From: an uncultured Microbacterium sp.
GTDB taxonomy: Bacteria; Actinomycetota; Actinomycetes; Actinomycetales; Microbacteriaceae
Direction: 5' to 3'
Length of the DNA stretch: 7,535 bases
Assembly: GCA_947647645.1 (NCBI GenBank)
Contig: CANSLE010000114.1
Span: 1 to 7,535 of the forward strand
In this document: piece by piece, positions 1 to 5,532 of the stretch
Layout: each line of letters starts with the position of its first letter
Position numbering within the stretch: the stretch's first letter is position 1
Made by a program: the position numbers and the translations under genes
Notes under the pieces: model-generated
Told to the model about the DNA's origin: nothing
Seen by the model: only the letters and a program-made list of their open reading frames with translations
Databases searched by the model: none

Positions 1-702
1 GATGCCGATCGGCACCGTGCGCATGTCGATCGTGCGCGTCAGGGTCAACGCGAAAAGGTATTCGTTCCAGGCGATCATGAACGTGTAGATGCCGACCGAG
101 ACGATGCCGGGCACCGAGATCGGCACGAGCACCCGCCAGAGCGCGGTCATCGATCCCGCGCCGTCGACGCGGACGGCTTCGTCGAGCTCGCGCGGCAGGG
201 TGTTGAAGTAGCCCGTCATCATGATGATCGCGTAGGGCAGCGTGAACACCATGTAGGTGAGGATCAGCCCCGGGTAGGTGTTGTAGAGGCCGAGACCGAC
301 CACGAGGCCGAAGTACGGGATCAGCAGGGTGATCGGGGGCACGGCCTGCACGCTGACGATGATGACGTTGAGGATGCGCTTGCCCCGGAACTCGAAGCGG
401 CTGAACGCGTAGGCCGCCTGGATCGCGATCAGGAGGGTCAGCACCGTCACCGCGCCGGCGACGACGTAGCTGTTGATGAAGAAGCGGACCGTCTCGGGGT
501 TGGTGAAGATCGCGACGTACGCGTCGAACGAGAACGTGTCGGTGATCAGCCGGGGAGGCAGCTCGAAGATCTCGGTGTTCGACTTGAACGAGTTCGACAG
601 CATCCACAGCACGGGGCCGGCGGCGAAGACCGCGCCGAGGATGAGGCCGAGGTAGATGCCGACGCGAGCGGTGCGCCGACGGGTCTGCACGGACATGGCC
701 AT
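1..702 (-). CDS. Carbohydrate ABC transporter permease, MalG type (3' end beyond window)
   Basis: Inner-membrane permease of a CUT1-type sugar importer; it pairs with the MalF-type permease encoded just upstream. 234 residues are visible against about 270-300 for the family, so the C-terminus lies beyond the left edge. An N-terminal membrane segment spans roughly residues 15-35, with several more after residue 75. The cytoplasmic EAA loop that docks the ATPase is clear (E175-A176, G181, VLVP at 191-194), followed by the family-typical AWNEY at 211-215. I chose the ATG at 702 because AGGGA precedes it by five bases; an in-frame ATG at 696 is an alternative. The start lies one base past the stop of the preceding permease gene, so the two are probably translationally coupled. 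The substrate cannot be read from the sequence. The family call is very secure. Confidence 0.95.
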   Translation of the reverse strand, partial: MAMSVQTRRRTARVGIYLGLILGAVFAAGPVLWMLSNSFKSNTEIFELPPRLITDTFSFDAYVAIFTNPETVRFFINSYVVAGAVTVLTLLIAIQAAYAFSRFEFRGKRILNVIIVSVQAVPPITLLIPYFGLVVGLGLYNTYPGLILTYMVFTLPYAIIMMTGYFNTLPRELDEAVRVDGAGSMTALWRVLVPISVPGIVSVGIYTFMIAWNEYLFALTLTRTIDMRTVPIGI

Positions 703-703
703 C

Positions 704-1633
704 TCAATCCCTCGCCTTCTGATGCCGCACATAGAACACGGCGAGGACCATCGACATGAGCAGGACGAGCACGGCGGAGGTCGCCGCCAGCGAGAAGTCG
801 TACTTGGCGAAGGCCAGTTTGTAGGTGTAGGTGCTGAGCACCTCGGTGACGTCGATCGGGCCGCCGCCGGTGGTCATCCAGATGAGCGCGAACTGCTGCG
901 AGGTCCAGATGAGATCGAGCAGCAGCAGGCTGACGATGATGGGGCGCAGCTGCGGCAGGGTGACGTTCCAGAAGCGCTGCACGCTGCTGGCGCCATCCAC
1001 CGTGGCTGCCTCGTACAGGTCGCTCGGGATGCCCTGCAGCCCCGCGAGCAGACTCACCATGAAGAACGGGTAGCCCGCCCAGATGTTGATGAAGGTCACC
1101 GTGCCGAGTGCCAGCTGCGGCGAGGCGAGCCATTCGATGTCGGAGCTGAGCAGGAAGTTGACGACGCCGTTCGGGGCGAGCAGCATGCGCCACAGCACGG
1201 CGATGACGGCGACGGTGAACAGCCACGGCAGGACGTAGAGGCCGCGGAACACGGCACGCGAGAAGCCGCCGATGAGCGTGCTGTTCAGCATGAGCGCGAA
1301 ACCCAGCCCGAGCACGAGGTGGGCGGCGACGCTGAGGACCGTGAACACGACCGTGTTGGAGGTCGCCTTCCAGAACGTGGCGTCGCCCAGGACCGTGAGG
1401 TAGTTCTGGAGTCCGACGAACTCGCTGTTCTTGCTGAGGATGACGTTGCTCTGCAACGAGTAGCCGATCACCATGACGATCGGCACGATCATCAGCACGA
1501 ACAGCAGGATCAGCGTCGGCGACAGGAAGGCGTAGGACTCCGTCGTGCGCCGCAGCTGACGGCGACGCCGGGAGTGGGTGACGCCGGTCACCAGCACTTC
1601 GGTGTCCATCGAGACGGGGGTTTTGAGGGTCAT
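704..1633 (-). CDS. Carbohydrate ABC transporter permease, MalF type
   Basis: First permease subunit of the sugar importer, 309 aa, full length for CUT1 MalF-like proteins without the extra periplasmic domain of E. coli MalF. After a basic cytoplasmic N-terminus (RRRRQLRR, 22-29), membrane segments lie near residues 35-60, 88-117, 128-153, 176-200, 232-252 and 281-302. The EAA loop is E208-A209-A210 ... G214 ... LP 226-227. The segment TTGGGP at 254-259 with the following TEVLSTYTYKLAF is typical of MalF-like C-termini. The ATG at 1633 is preceded by AAGGAG, but 12 bases away, which is longer than ideal; a later ATG at 1609 has no ribosome-binding site. The gene follows the binding-protein gene after an 85-bp spacer carrying a strong hairpin and precedes the MalG-type gene by one base. 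Substrate unknown. Confidence 0.95.
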   Translation of the reverse strand: MTLKTPVSMDTEVLVTGVTHSRRRRQLRRTTESYAFLSPTLILLFVLMIVPIVMVIGYSLQSNVILSKNSEFVGLQNYLTVLGDATFWKATSNTVVFTVLSVAAHLVLGLGFALMLNSTLIGGFSRAVFRGLYVLPWLFTVAVIAVLWRMLLAPNGVVNFLLSSDIEWLASPQLALGTVTFINIWAGYPFFMVSLLAGLQGIPSDLYEAATVDGASSVQRFWNVTLPQLRPIIVSLLLLDLIWTSQQFALIWMTTGGGPIDVTEVLSTYTYKLAFAKYDFSLAATSAVLVLLMSMVLAVFYVRHQKARD

Positions 1634-1669
1634 GAGACCGCACGGCTCCTTGTTCTGGCCGGGTGGGGG

Positions 1670-1705
1670 CCGGGTGCCGCACCGCGCCTGCGCTGCGGCA
1701 CCCGG
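1670..1705 (-). promoter_or_regulatory. Intercistronic hairpin between binding-protein and permease genes
   Basis: A perfect 12-bp inverted repeat: CCGGGTGCCGCA (1670-1681) and TGCGGCACCCGG (1694-1705), with a 12-base loop in which GCG/CGC can pair further. It lies 13 bases past the binding-protein stop codon. No T-run follows on either strand, so it is not a classical intrinsic terminator. By analogy with the malE-malF spacer, such a structure can protect the upstream mRNA from 3' decay or stop part of the transcription, so that more binding protein than permease is made. That role is inference. Confidence 0.75.
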
Positions 1706-1718
1706 ATCGGGGGAGGGG

Positions 1719-3020
1719 TCAGAACGCCGCTTTCCAGGACTTCTGCGCGTTGGCGAGCGCGTCGCTCATGGACTGCTGACCGTCCAGCGCCGTCTGCAGC
1801 TGCTGACCGAGCTGGCGCATCAGGTCCTCCGCGGTGGGCAGACCCGTGAACTCGTTCGCGGGGTAGCCGGCCTTGTAGATGTCGAACGCCTTCTTGAACA
1901 GCTCGTCACTGCCCGAGAAGTCGGGGGTGGACTGCGTGTTGCCCGGGAACGCCTTGGCCAGCGTCGACAGCTTCGAGTTGGTGTCCTTGCTCATCAGGAA
2001 CGACACCAGCTTGAAGGCGGCGTCCTTGTGCGCGGAGTTCTCAGCGACGCCGATGCCCCACGACGCGTACGGGATGCCGCGCTGGCCGCTGTAGCCGTCG
2101 GCGGCCGGGATTGCCGAGATGGAGAACTTGAGGTTCGGGTTCGACTGACGGATCAGGTTGATGTGGGCGAGCGAGTCGATCATCATGCCGACGCGCCCGT
2201 TGGTGAACTCCTCGACCTTGTCCTGCTCCTTCATGGTGAACGAGCCGGATGCGATGACGCCGTCCTTCCAGAGCCCGTCGATGTAGTTCATCGCCGAGGT
2301 GACGTCCTTGTTGGTGAGATCGGGCTTGCCGTCCTTGAGCATCGAGCCGCCCGACGCCCACACCCACGACATGACGTCGTTCTGCACGCCGTTGGGCGCC
2401 TCGAGCGACAGCGGCAGCACCCAACCCGACACGTCGCCGCCGAGGGCCTTGACCTTCTTGGCGGCATCGGCGAACTCGGTGCGTGTGGACGGCGGTGCGC
2501 TGACGCCGGCCTTCGCCAGCAGGTCGTCGTTGGTGAACATCGGGTACACGAAGTTCACGACGGGGATCATGAAGGTGTGACCGTCGACCTTGATCTGGCT
2601 GGCGAGCTGGCTCTGGTCGTAGTTGTTCTGCGTCATCAGGTCGGTGAGGTTCGCGATGACGCCCTTGGAGGCGAAGTCGTTCACCCACGCGCCGTCGAGG
2701 CCGACGACGTCGGGCATGGTCCCCGACGCGGCGCCCGCGAACAGCTGCTCCTTGGTCGAGGCGTACGGGCCGCTGACGAGCTTGACCTTGATACCGGGGT
2801 TCTCGGACTCGAACTGGTCCATGAGCGCACGGAACTGGCCGTCGGCCAGCTCCGGCTCCCACCACTGCGCGAACTCGATCGTGACGTCGCCGCCGGCCGC
2901 CCCGCTGCCGGACGGCGTTGCGCTGCTCGAGCAGCCCGACATCGCCAACAGCGTGGCCGCTGCCGCGACGGCGCCGACGATCGTGAGGGCTCTGCTGTGA
3001 ACCCGCCCCACTCTGGACAT
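1719..3020 (-). CDS. Extracellular sugar-binding lipoprotein of an ABC importer
   Basis: Substrate-binding subunit (SBP family 1, CUT1), 433 aa, anchored outside the membrane by a lipid on Cys30. The signal peptide has a basic n-region (MSRVGRVHSR), a hydrophobic stretch from about 11 to 27 and a lipobox ending in SGC at 28-30. A Ser/Gly-rich linker follows, then the mature domain starting near VTIEFAQWW (46-54) with the family-typical patterns of a target-binding fold (FESENPGIKVK, SGTMPDVVGLDGAW, ITNLTDLM-like segment). The start is firm: GAGGAG (3026-3031) sits five bases before the ATG. First gene of the transporter operon, divergent from the DeoR-type repressor and driven by a near-consensus promoter. 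The sugar is unknown; aromatic pairs such as WW at 53-54 fit carbohydrate binding but do not name the ligand. Confidence 0.93.
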   Translation of the reverse strand: MSRVGRVHSRALTIVGAVAAAATLLAMSGCSSSATPSGSGAAGGDVTIEFAQWWEPELADGQFRALMDQFESENPGIKVKLVSGPYASTKEQLFAGAASGTMPDVVGLDGAWVNDFASKGVIANLTDLMTQNNYDQSQLASQIKVDGHTFMIPVVNFVYPMFTNDDLLAKAGVSAPPSTRTEFADAAKKVKALGGDVSGWVLPLSLEAPNGVQNDVMSWVWASGGSMLKDGKPDLTNKDVTSAMNYIDGLWKDGVIASGSFTMKEQDKVEEFTNGRVGMMIDSLAHINLIRQSNPNLKFSISAIPAADGYSGQRGIPYASWGIGVAENSAHKDAAFKLVSFLMSKDTNSKLSTLAKAFPGNTQSTPDFSGSDELFKKAFDIYKAGYPANEFTGLPTAEDLMRQLGQQLQTALDGQQSMSDALANAQKSWKAAF

Positions 3021-3046
3021 CGTTTCTCCTCTTTGAGTTGTGCATG

Positions 3047-3064
3047 ATCCGCACCTCTGCGGAT
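3047..3064. repeat. Perfect 7-bp inverted repeat in the transporter leader
   Basis: ATCCGCA (3047-3053), four bases CCTC, then TGCGGAT (3058-3064). It falls about 13-30 bases downstream of the predicted transporter transcription start, so it could be an operator read as DNA or a hairpin in the 5' leader of the mRNA. The half-site GCGGAT recurs in the second inverted repeat at 3151-3180, which favours the protein-binding reading. Confidence 0.6.
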
Positions 3065-3083
3065 TCGTGCGTCTTTCAGCACC

Positions 3084-3111
3084 ATTATGCCGCCTTTTGC
3101 CGCTTCGTCAA
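3084..3111 (-). promoter_or_regulatory. Sigma-70 type promoter of the sugar transporter operon
   Basis: On the minus strand TTGACG (3111-3106), a 16-base spacer, then CATAAT (3089-3084): five of six matches in each box, unusually strong for a high-GC actinobacterium. Transcription would start near 3077, giving a leader of about 57 bases before the binding-protein ATG. One copy of the exact 13-bp repeat (3088-3100) covers the spacer and the edge of the -10, where a bound repressor would block polymerase. Confidence 0.72.
3088..3100 (+). repeat. Direct repeat copy 1, candidate repressor operator
   Basis: TGCCGCCTTTTGC, identical over 13 of 13 bases to the copy at 3140-3152, whose start is 52 bases away (about five helical turns). 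Within and just after this copy GCCGC occurs twice with 10-base phasing (3089-3093 and 3099-3103). A related core GTTTGCC lies between the copies at 3127-3133. DeoR-family proteins often use short repeated half-sites; binding by the neighbouring DeoR-type protein is inference. Confidence 0.55.
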
Positions 3112-3139
3112 GAGCGATTGTCCAACGTTTGCCTACTTC

Positions 3140-3152
3140 TGCCGCCTTTTGC
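3140..3152 (+). repeat. Direct repeat copy 2, candidate repressor operator
   Basis: Second exact copy of TGCCGCCTTTTGC. It ends inside the first half-site of the GCGGAT/ATCCGC inverted repeat and lies about 47-59 bases upstream of the regulator start codon, where it could serve autoregulation or DNA looping with copy 1 across the divergent promoters. Confidence 0.55.
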
Positions 3153-3180
3153 GGATATTGGGCGTGAAAACGGCATCCGC
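3151..3180. repeat. Spaced inverted repeat GCGGAT-N18-ATCCGC upstream of the repressor gene
   Basis: GCGGAT at 3151-3156 and ATCCGC at 3175-3180, separated by 18 bases. The same half-sites form the tight inverted repeat at 3047-3064 on the transporter side. The left arm overlaps the end of the 13-bp direct repeat. It lies directly upstream of the likely -10 of the regulator gene, so occupancy should affect the regulator's own transcription. Function inferred only from position and recurrence. Confidence 0.45.
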
Positions 3181-3191
3181 TGTGCTAGGGA
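3181..3191 (+). promoter_or_regulatory. Possible extended -10 of the repressor gene
   Basis: TGTGCTAGGGA resembles the TGTGnTAnnnT extended -10 of actinobacterial promoters, although the last base is A. TAGGGA would end eight bases before the ATG at 3199, so the transcript could begin at or next to the start codon (leaderless). No convincing -35 is at the right distance. The AGGG inside it is also the only candidate ribosome-binding site, so the two readings compete. Confidence 0.3.
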
Positions 3192-3198
3192 TGAAGAC

Positions 3199-4002
3199 AT
3201 GGACAAAGCAGCCTCCCGCGGGCGCCGGCTCCCCGCCGGGCGCAAAGCCGACCTCGCGGCCTACGTCGCCGAGCAGGGACAGGTCACGGTGGCGGAGCTC
3301 TCCGAGCACTTCGACGTGTCGATCGACACGGTGCGCCGCGATCTCGATCAGCTTCACCGCGAGGGGGCGCTGATCCGCACGCACGGCGGCGCGGTCAGCG
3401 CGACCGACGGCGCCCTCCGCGACCGCGGTCTCGACGTGCGCCTGCGCGTGCAGGTCGAGGAGAAGGAGAGGATCGCACGGCTGGCCGCCGAGATGGTCGA
3501 CGACGGGGCTGTCATCATGCTCAACGCCGGCACGACCACCCTCGCGGTGGCCCGCGCACTGCGCAGCCACCGCGACCTGACCATCGCGACGAACAATCTG
3601 CGCATCCCCGCCGAGATCGCGCCCTCCGCCTTCCGCGACCTCTACGTCTTCGGCGGCGCCGTCCGCACGATCACGCAGGCCACGACCGGGCCGGTCACGT
3701 TCGCAATGGCCGCGGGCGGGCGCGAGCTCGACATCCGGTGCGACCTCGCACTCGTCGCCGTCGGCGCCGTCGACGAATCCGGCTACTCCACCAGCAATCT
3801 GGGCGATGCGACGATGATGGCCGAGATGATCGACCGCGCCGACCGCACGGCGGTCCTGGCGGACTCTTCGAAGCTCGGACGCCGTCTGTTCGCCCAGGTC
3901 GCCCCGCTCGAGGGCGTCGACTACCTCGTCACCGACGCGGCGCCCGCCCCCGCACTGGCCGCCGCGCTGACGCAGGCCGGCGTCAGCCTGATGACGCCCT
4001 GA
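3199..4002 (+). CDS. DeoR-family transcriptional repressor, probable regulator of the sugar transporter
   Basis: 267-aa DeoR/GlpR-type regulator, normal length for the family. Residues 14-66 form the N-terminal winged helix-turn-helix, with recognition helix around VSIDTVRRDLDQLHREG (40-56) and the conserved HGG at 62-64. The C-terminal sensor has the phosphate-binding NAGTTT (109-114; many members have D in place of N109), TNN 131-133, FGGAVR 151-156 and DSSK 222-225. In characterised members this domain binds a phosphorylated sugar, which releases DNA. The ATG at 3199 is used because AGGG lies eight bases upstream and the family's N-terminus starts here; the open frame reaches back to 3040, but that extension crosses the promoter and repeats and looks non-coding. 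Divergent from the transporter operon, with shared repeats, so a local sugar-responsive repressor is likely. The effector is unknown. Confidence 0.93.
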   Translation: MDKAASRGRRLPAGRKADLAAYVAEQGQVTVAELSEHFDVSIDTVRRDLDQLHREGALIRTHGGAVSATDGALRDRGLDVRLRVQVEEKERIARLAAEMVDDGAVIMLNAGTTTLAVARALRSHRDLTIATNNLRIPAEIAPSAFRDLYVFGGAVRTITQATTGPVTFAMAAGGRELDIRCDLALVAVGAVDESGYSTSNLGDATMMAEMIDRADRTAVLADSSKLGRRLFAQVAPLEGVDYLVTDAAPAPALAAALTQAGVSLMTP

Positions 4003-4022
4003 GGCGGCGCGACGCCTCTGGG
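3997..4022 (+). terminator. Hairpin after the DeoR-type gene
   Basis: CCCTGAGGCG (3997-4006) and CGCCTCTGGG (4013-4022) pair as a 10-bp stem with a single T-T mismatch and a six-base loop. The stem covers the repressor stop codon. There is no T-run, as is common for terminators in high-GC actinobacteria. It separates the repressor transcript from the promoter at 4026. Confidence 0.5.
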
Positions 4023-4025
4023 ATG

Positions 4026-4054
4026 ATGACGTCCGCCACCGCGCAACCTACAAT
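4026..4054 (+). promoter_or_regulatory. Promoter giving a leaderless transcript for the 119-aa gene
   Basis: ATGACG (4026-4031), a 17-base spacer, then TACAAT (4049-4054). The GTG start follows six bases later with no purine-rich ribosome-binding site in between. A -10 hexamer at this distance places the transcription start on or beside the GTG, the hallmark of leaderless mRNA in actinobacteria. Confidence 0.65.
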
Positions 4055-4060
4055 CTCAGC

Positions 4061-4420
4061 GTGGGCACCATTTATTACGGAGGATCGGCCACGCCGATCC
4101 ACATCGAGGACCGGGTGCTGGCGCACCTCAAGGTCGTCGTCGCGACCAAGCTCCGCCGCGGCGAGAGCTTCACCGTGTCCTGGCACCACCCCGAGGGCGA
4201 CCCGGGCGGACGCAGCACCATCTGGCTGCATCCGTCGATCGCTCTGCGCTTCGTGTTCGACGACCCCGAGCCGACCGAGCTCAACAGGGCCTGGATCGAG
4301 GAGCTCGCGCAGTCGGCGAGTTCGTCCGGTGGCGTCGTGCTGACAGACGAGCAGATCGAGCCCTCCGACGCGCGCGAGAGCGACAACGCGCCGCAGACCG
4401 TCGCCGTCGCGGCGGACTGA
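4061..4420 (+). CDS. DUF7882-like small protein, copy 1 (function unknown)
   Basis: 119-aa protein of a short family that I recognise from Microbacteriaceae genomes, believed to be DUF7882; some records carry the label ATP-dependent DNA ligase, but no nucleotidyltransferase motif is visible. The conserved core runs from MG..Y.GS at the N-terminus through DRVLAHL (17-23), KLRRGESF, SW, GR, IWLHP and LNRAW (79-83). By hand alignment about 43 of 97 positions match the second copy at 4815-5141, mostly in these blocks. The last 25 or so residues are acidic and Ala-rich with no counterpart there. Short, soluble, without signal peptide or membrane segment. The GTG start is supported by alignment with copy 2 and by the promoter six bases upstream. 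It converges on the 98-aa gene, ending six bases from it. Real gene with high confidence; function unknown. Confidence 0.85.
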   Translation: MGTIYYGGSATPIHIEDRVLAHLKVVVATKLRRGESFTVSWHHPEGDPGGRSTIWLHPSIALRFVFDDPEPTELNRAWIEELAQSASSSGGVVLTDEQIEPSDARESDNAPQTVAVAAD

Positions 4421-4426
4421 CCGGCC

Positions 4427-4723
4427 TCAGGTCGCGCGCGCCGGCGGGAAGTGTGCGATCGGGATCGGTCGACTCGACGTCGAGACCTCCCCCGCATGCC
4501 GGAGCCTCTCTCCGCGAGCGACGCAGTCCTCGAGGGTGGCATGATGCGAGCGGCGTCGCGGTCCGCTCATCCAGACGGCGTCGAAGCCGTCGTCTCCTCG
4601 TTCGATATAGGCCACCACGAACTCCGCGTCGTTGACACCGGCGCGCTGATCACACAGACGCCACGCATCGTCATCGATGGGGATGAGCTCGAGAGGGCCG
4701 TCGACTCCCGCGTCGTGCGTCAT
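4427..4723 (-). CDS. Small hypothetical protein, 98 aa
   Basis: No family that I can name with a known function. The core LELIPIDDDAWRLCDQ (11-26), VVAYIER, FDAVWMSGPRR and ATLEDCVARGERL reads like a compact alpha/beta protein with alternating strands and a helix, ending in a basic, Pro-rich tail (RPIPIAHFPP). I recall similar short proteins in Microbacteriaceae, but cannot assign a role. The ATG at 4723 is chosen because GGCGGTG (4730-4736), close to the GGAGGTG consensus, lies six bases upstream; an in-frame ATG at 4795 would add 24 low-quality Arg/Ser/Pro-rich residues without a ribosome-binding site. It follows copy 2 of the DUF7882-like gene on the same strand after 91 bp and converges on copy 1. 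That 91-bp gap holds nothing else I can support. Confidence 0.7.
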   Translation of the reverse strand: MTHDAGVDGPLELIPIDDDAWRLCDQRAGVNDAEFVVAYIERGDDGFDAVWMSGPRRRSHHATLEDCVARGERLRHAGEVSTSSRPIPIAHFPPARAT

Positions 4724-4814
4724 CGTCGTCACCGCCTTCGCTGGCGAGTCTGCGCGTGACGAGACGGCCGGACGAGGGGATTGACAGCGACGCATCGACG
4801 TGCGACCGCGAGGC

Positions 4815-5141
4815 TCAGCCCGTCAGCACCTCGCCCACGTGCGGGCCATCGGGCTCCGGCACGATCTGCAACCCCGACGTCGAGTTGGCCGCGTGCGTCA
4901 GCGCCTCGAGCCACGCCCGGTTGAGCGCCGGCTGGCGGCTGCCGTGGTAGGAGAAGACGAGCGAGGCGTTCGGGTGCAGCCAGATGACCGTTCGACCGTC
5001 GCCGACGCTCGTGTCGTTGCGCCAGCTGAAGATGAACGTCTCGCCCCGGCGCAGCTTCTGGCTGATGACGACTTGCAGGTGTGCGAGCACCCGGTCGTCG
5101 AAGTCCGCTTTGACACTGCCGTCGTAACTGAACCGTCCCAC
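4815..5141 (-). CDS. DUF7882-like small protein, copy 2 (function unknown)
   Basis: 108-aa paralogue of the 119-aa protein at 4061-4420. It shares DRVLAHL, KLRRGE, SW, GR, IWLHP and LNRAW, with the variable stretch before GR (NDTSVGD here, HHPEGDPG there) and without the acidic tail. This copy has the more family-typical opening MGRFSYDGSVK. No catalytic motif, signal peptide or membrane segment is visible. The GTG start matches the start of the other copy; the only upstream purines (AGAGG) end one base before it, too close for a ribosome-binding site, while TACGGT lies six bases upstream as in the other copy. It may be expressed from its own promoter in the 42-bp gap after the 91-aa gene, or by read-through. 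Function unknown. Confidence 0.87.
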   Translation of the reverse strand: MGRFSYDGSVKADFDDRVLAHLQVVISQKLRRGETFIFSWRNDTSVGDGRTVIWLHPNASLVFSYHGSRQPALNRAWLEALTHAANSTSGLQIVPEPDGPHVGEVLTG

Positions 5142-5147
5142 GCCTCT

Positions 5148-5163
5148 ACCGTAGTGCGCGCAC
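5148..5163 (-). promoter_or_regulatory. Likely -10 plus adjoining palindrome upstream of DUF7882-like copy 2
   Basis: TACGGT (5153-5148 on the minus strand) fits the TAnnnT pattern and ends six bases before the GTG, the same spacing as TACAAT before copy 1. No good -35 is visible. Directly upstream, 5154-5163 is the perfect 10-bp palindrome GTGCGCGCAC, which would overlap the promoter spacer and could bind a regulator; in such GC-rich DNA it could also be chance. Confidence 0.4.
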
Positions 5164-5183
5164 CGGACGGCGCTCGCCGCCGC

Positions 5184-5459
5184 TCAGGGGAGCGTCGCGA
5201 TGCGGCGGGATATCTCCGCGCACGCGCGTTCGGCGCCCAGGACGTCGGAGGTGAGCGCGGTTGCCGCGTCGAGCACGGCCACCGGGATGCCGCTGCCCAA
5301 CAGCATCCGGCATACGCTCAGCGCTCCGTCGTCGATGCTGGGGAACTCGACGATGTCGGTCGAGCCCGTCTGCGCGAGCCGCTGGGCGTAGACCAGGACC
5401 GCTTCCGCGACATCGTCGGTCGTGAGGATGCGGTGCCCCTCGATCAAGATGTCTTTCAC
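5184..5459 (-). CDS. Small hypothetical protein, 91 aa
   Basis: I do not recognise a functional family. The protein begins MKDILIEGHRILTTDD, then a predicted helix (about 15-31, AEAVLVYAQRLAQ), a strand-rich middle containing DIVEFPSIDDG and CRMLLGSGIPVAVLDA, and a final helix (about 70-88). It is soluble and acidic to neutral, with no signal peptide or membrane segment. The GTG start at 5459 has GAGG (5467-5470) seven bases upstream. Codon use with GC-rich third positions matches its neighbours. It precedes DUF7882-like copy 2 by 42 bp on the same strand and may be co-transcribed with it. The alternative is a non-coding frame, but the start signal, length and amino acid composition argue for a real gene. 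Confidence 0.7.
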   Translation of the reverse strand: MKDILIEGHRILTTDDVAEAVLVYAQRLAQTGSTDIVEFPSIDDGALSVCRMLLGSGIPVAVLDAATALTSDVLGAERACAEISRRIATLP

Positions 5460-5532
5460 GGCTCGGCCTCATCGGGGATCGTCAGAACAACGGCGGGGAG
5501 TCCTCAGTACAGCCGCCGCCGGTCCGGGTGGC

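Noticed and set aside
546..3054. Long open frames overlapping the transporter genes (546-1682 minus, 656-1849 plus, 1578-3047 plus, 2041-3054 minus)
   Set aside because: Their products are Arg/Gly/Pro/His/Glu-rich low-complexity sequences produced by GC-rich third positions of the true genes, which have clear motifs and ribosome-binding sites.
3040..3198. N-terminal extension of the DeoR-type protein from an upstream ATG
   Set aside because: The added 53 residues are Cys/Leu/Pro-rich, cross the transporter promoter and repeats, and are not part of the family's N-terminus; the ATG at 3199 fits better.
4061..4420. ATP-dependent DNA ligase as product name
   Set aside because: The protein is 119 aa and has no KxDG nucleotidyltransferase motif or other ligase signature; the label known from database records is probably propagated error.
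4451..4759. 102-aa plus-strand frame opposite the 98-aa gene
   Set aside because: It has no ribosome-binding site or recognisable pattern; the minus-strand product has more protein-like composition and a near-consensus GGCGGTG before its start. Not fully excluded.
4781..4786. Perfect TTGACA on the plus strand
   Set aside because: No -10-like hexamer follows at 16-18 bases and no plus-strand gene lies downstream.
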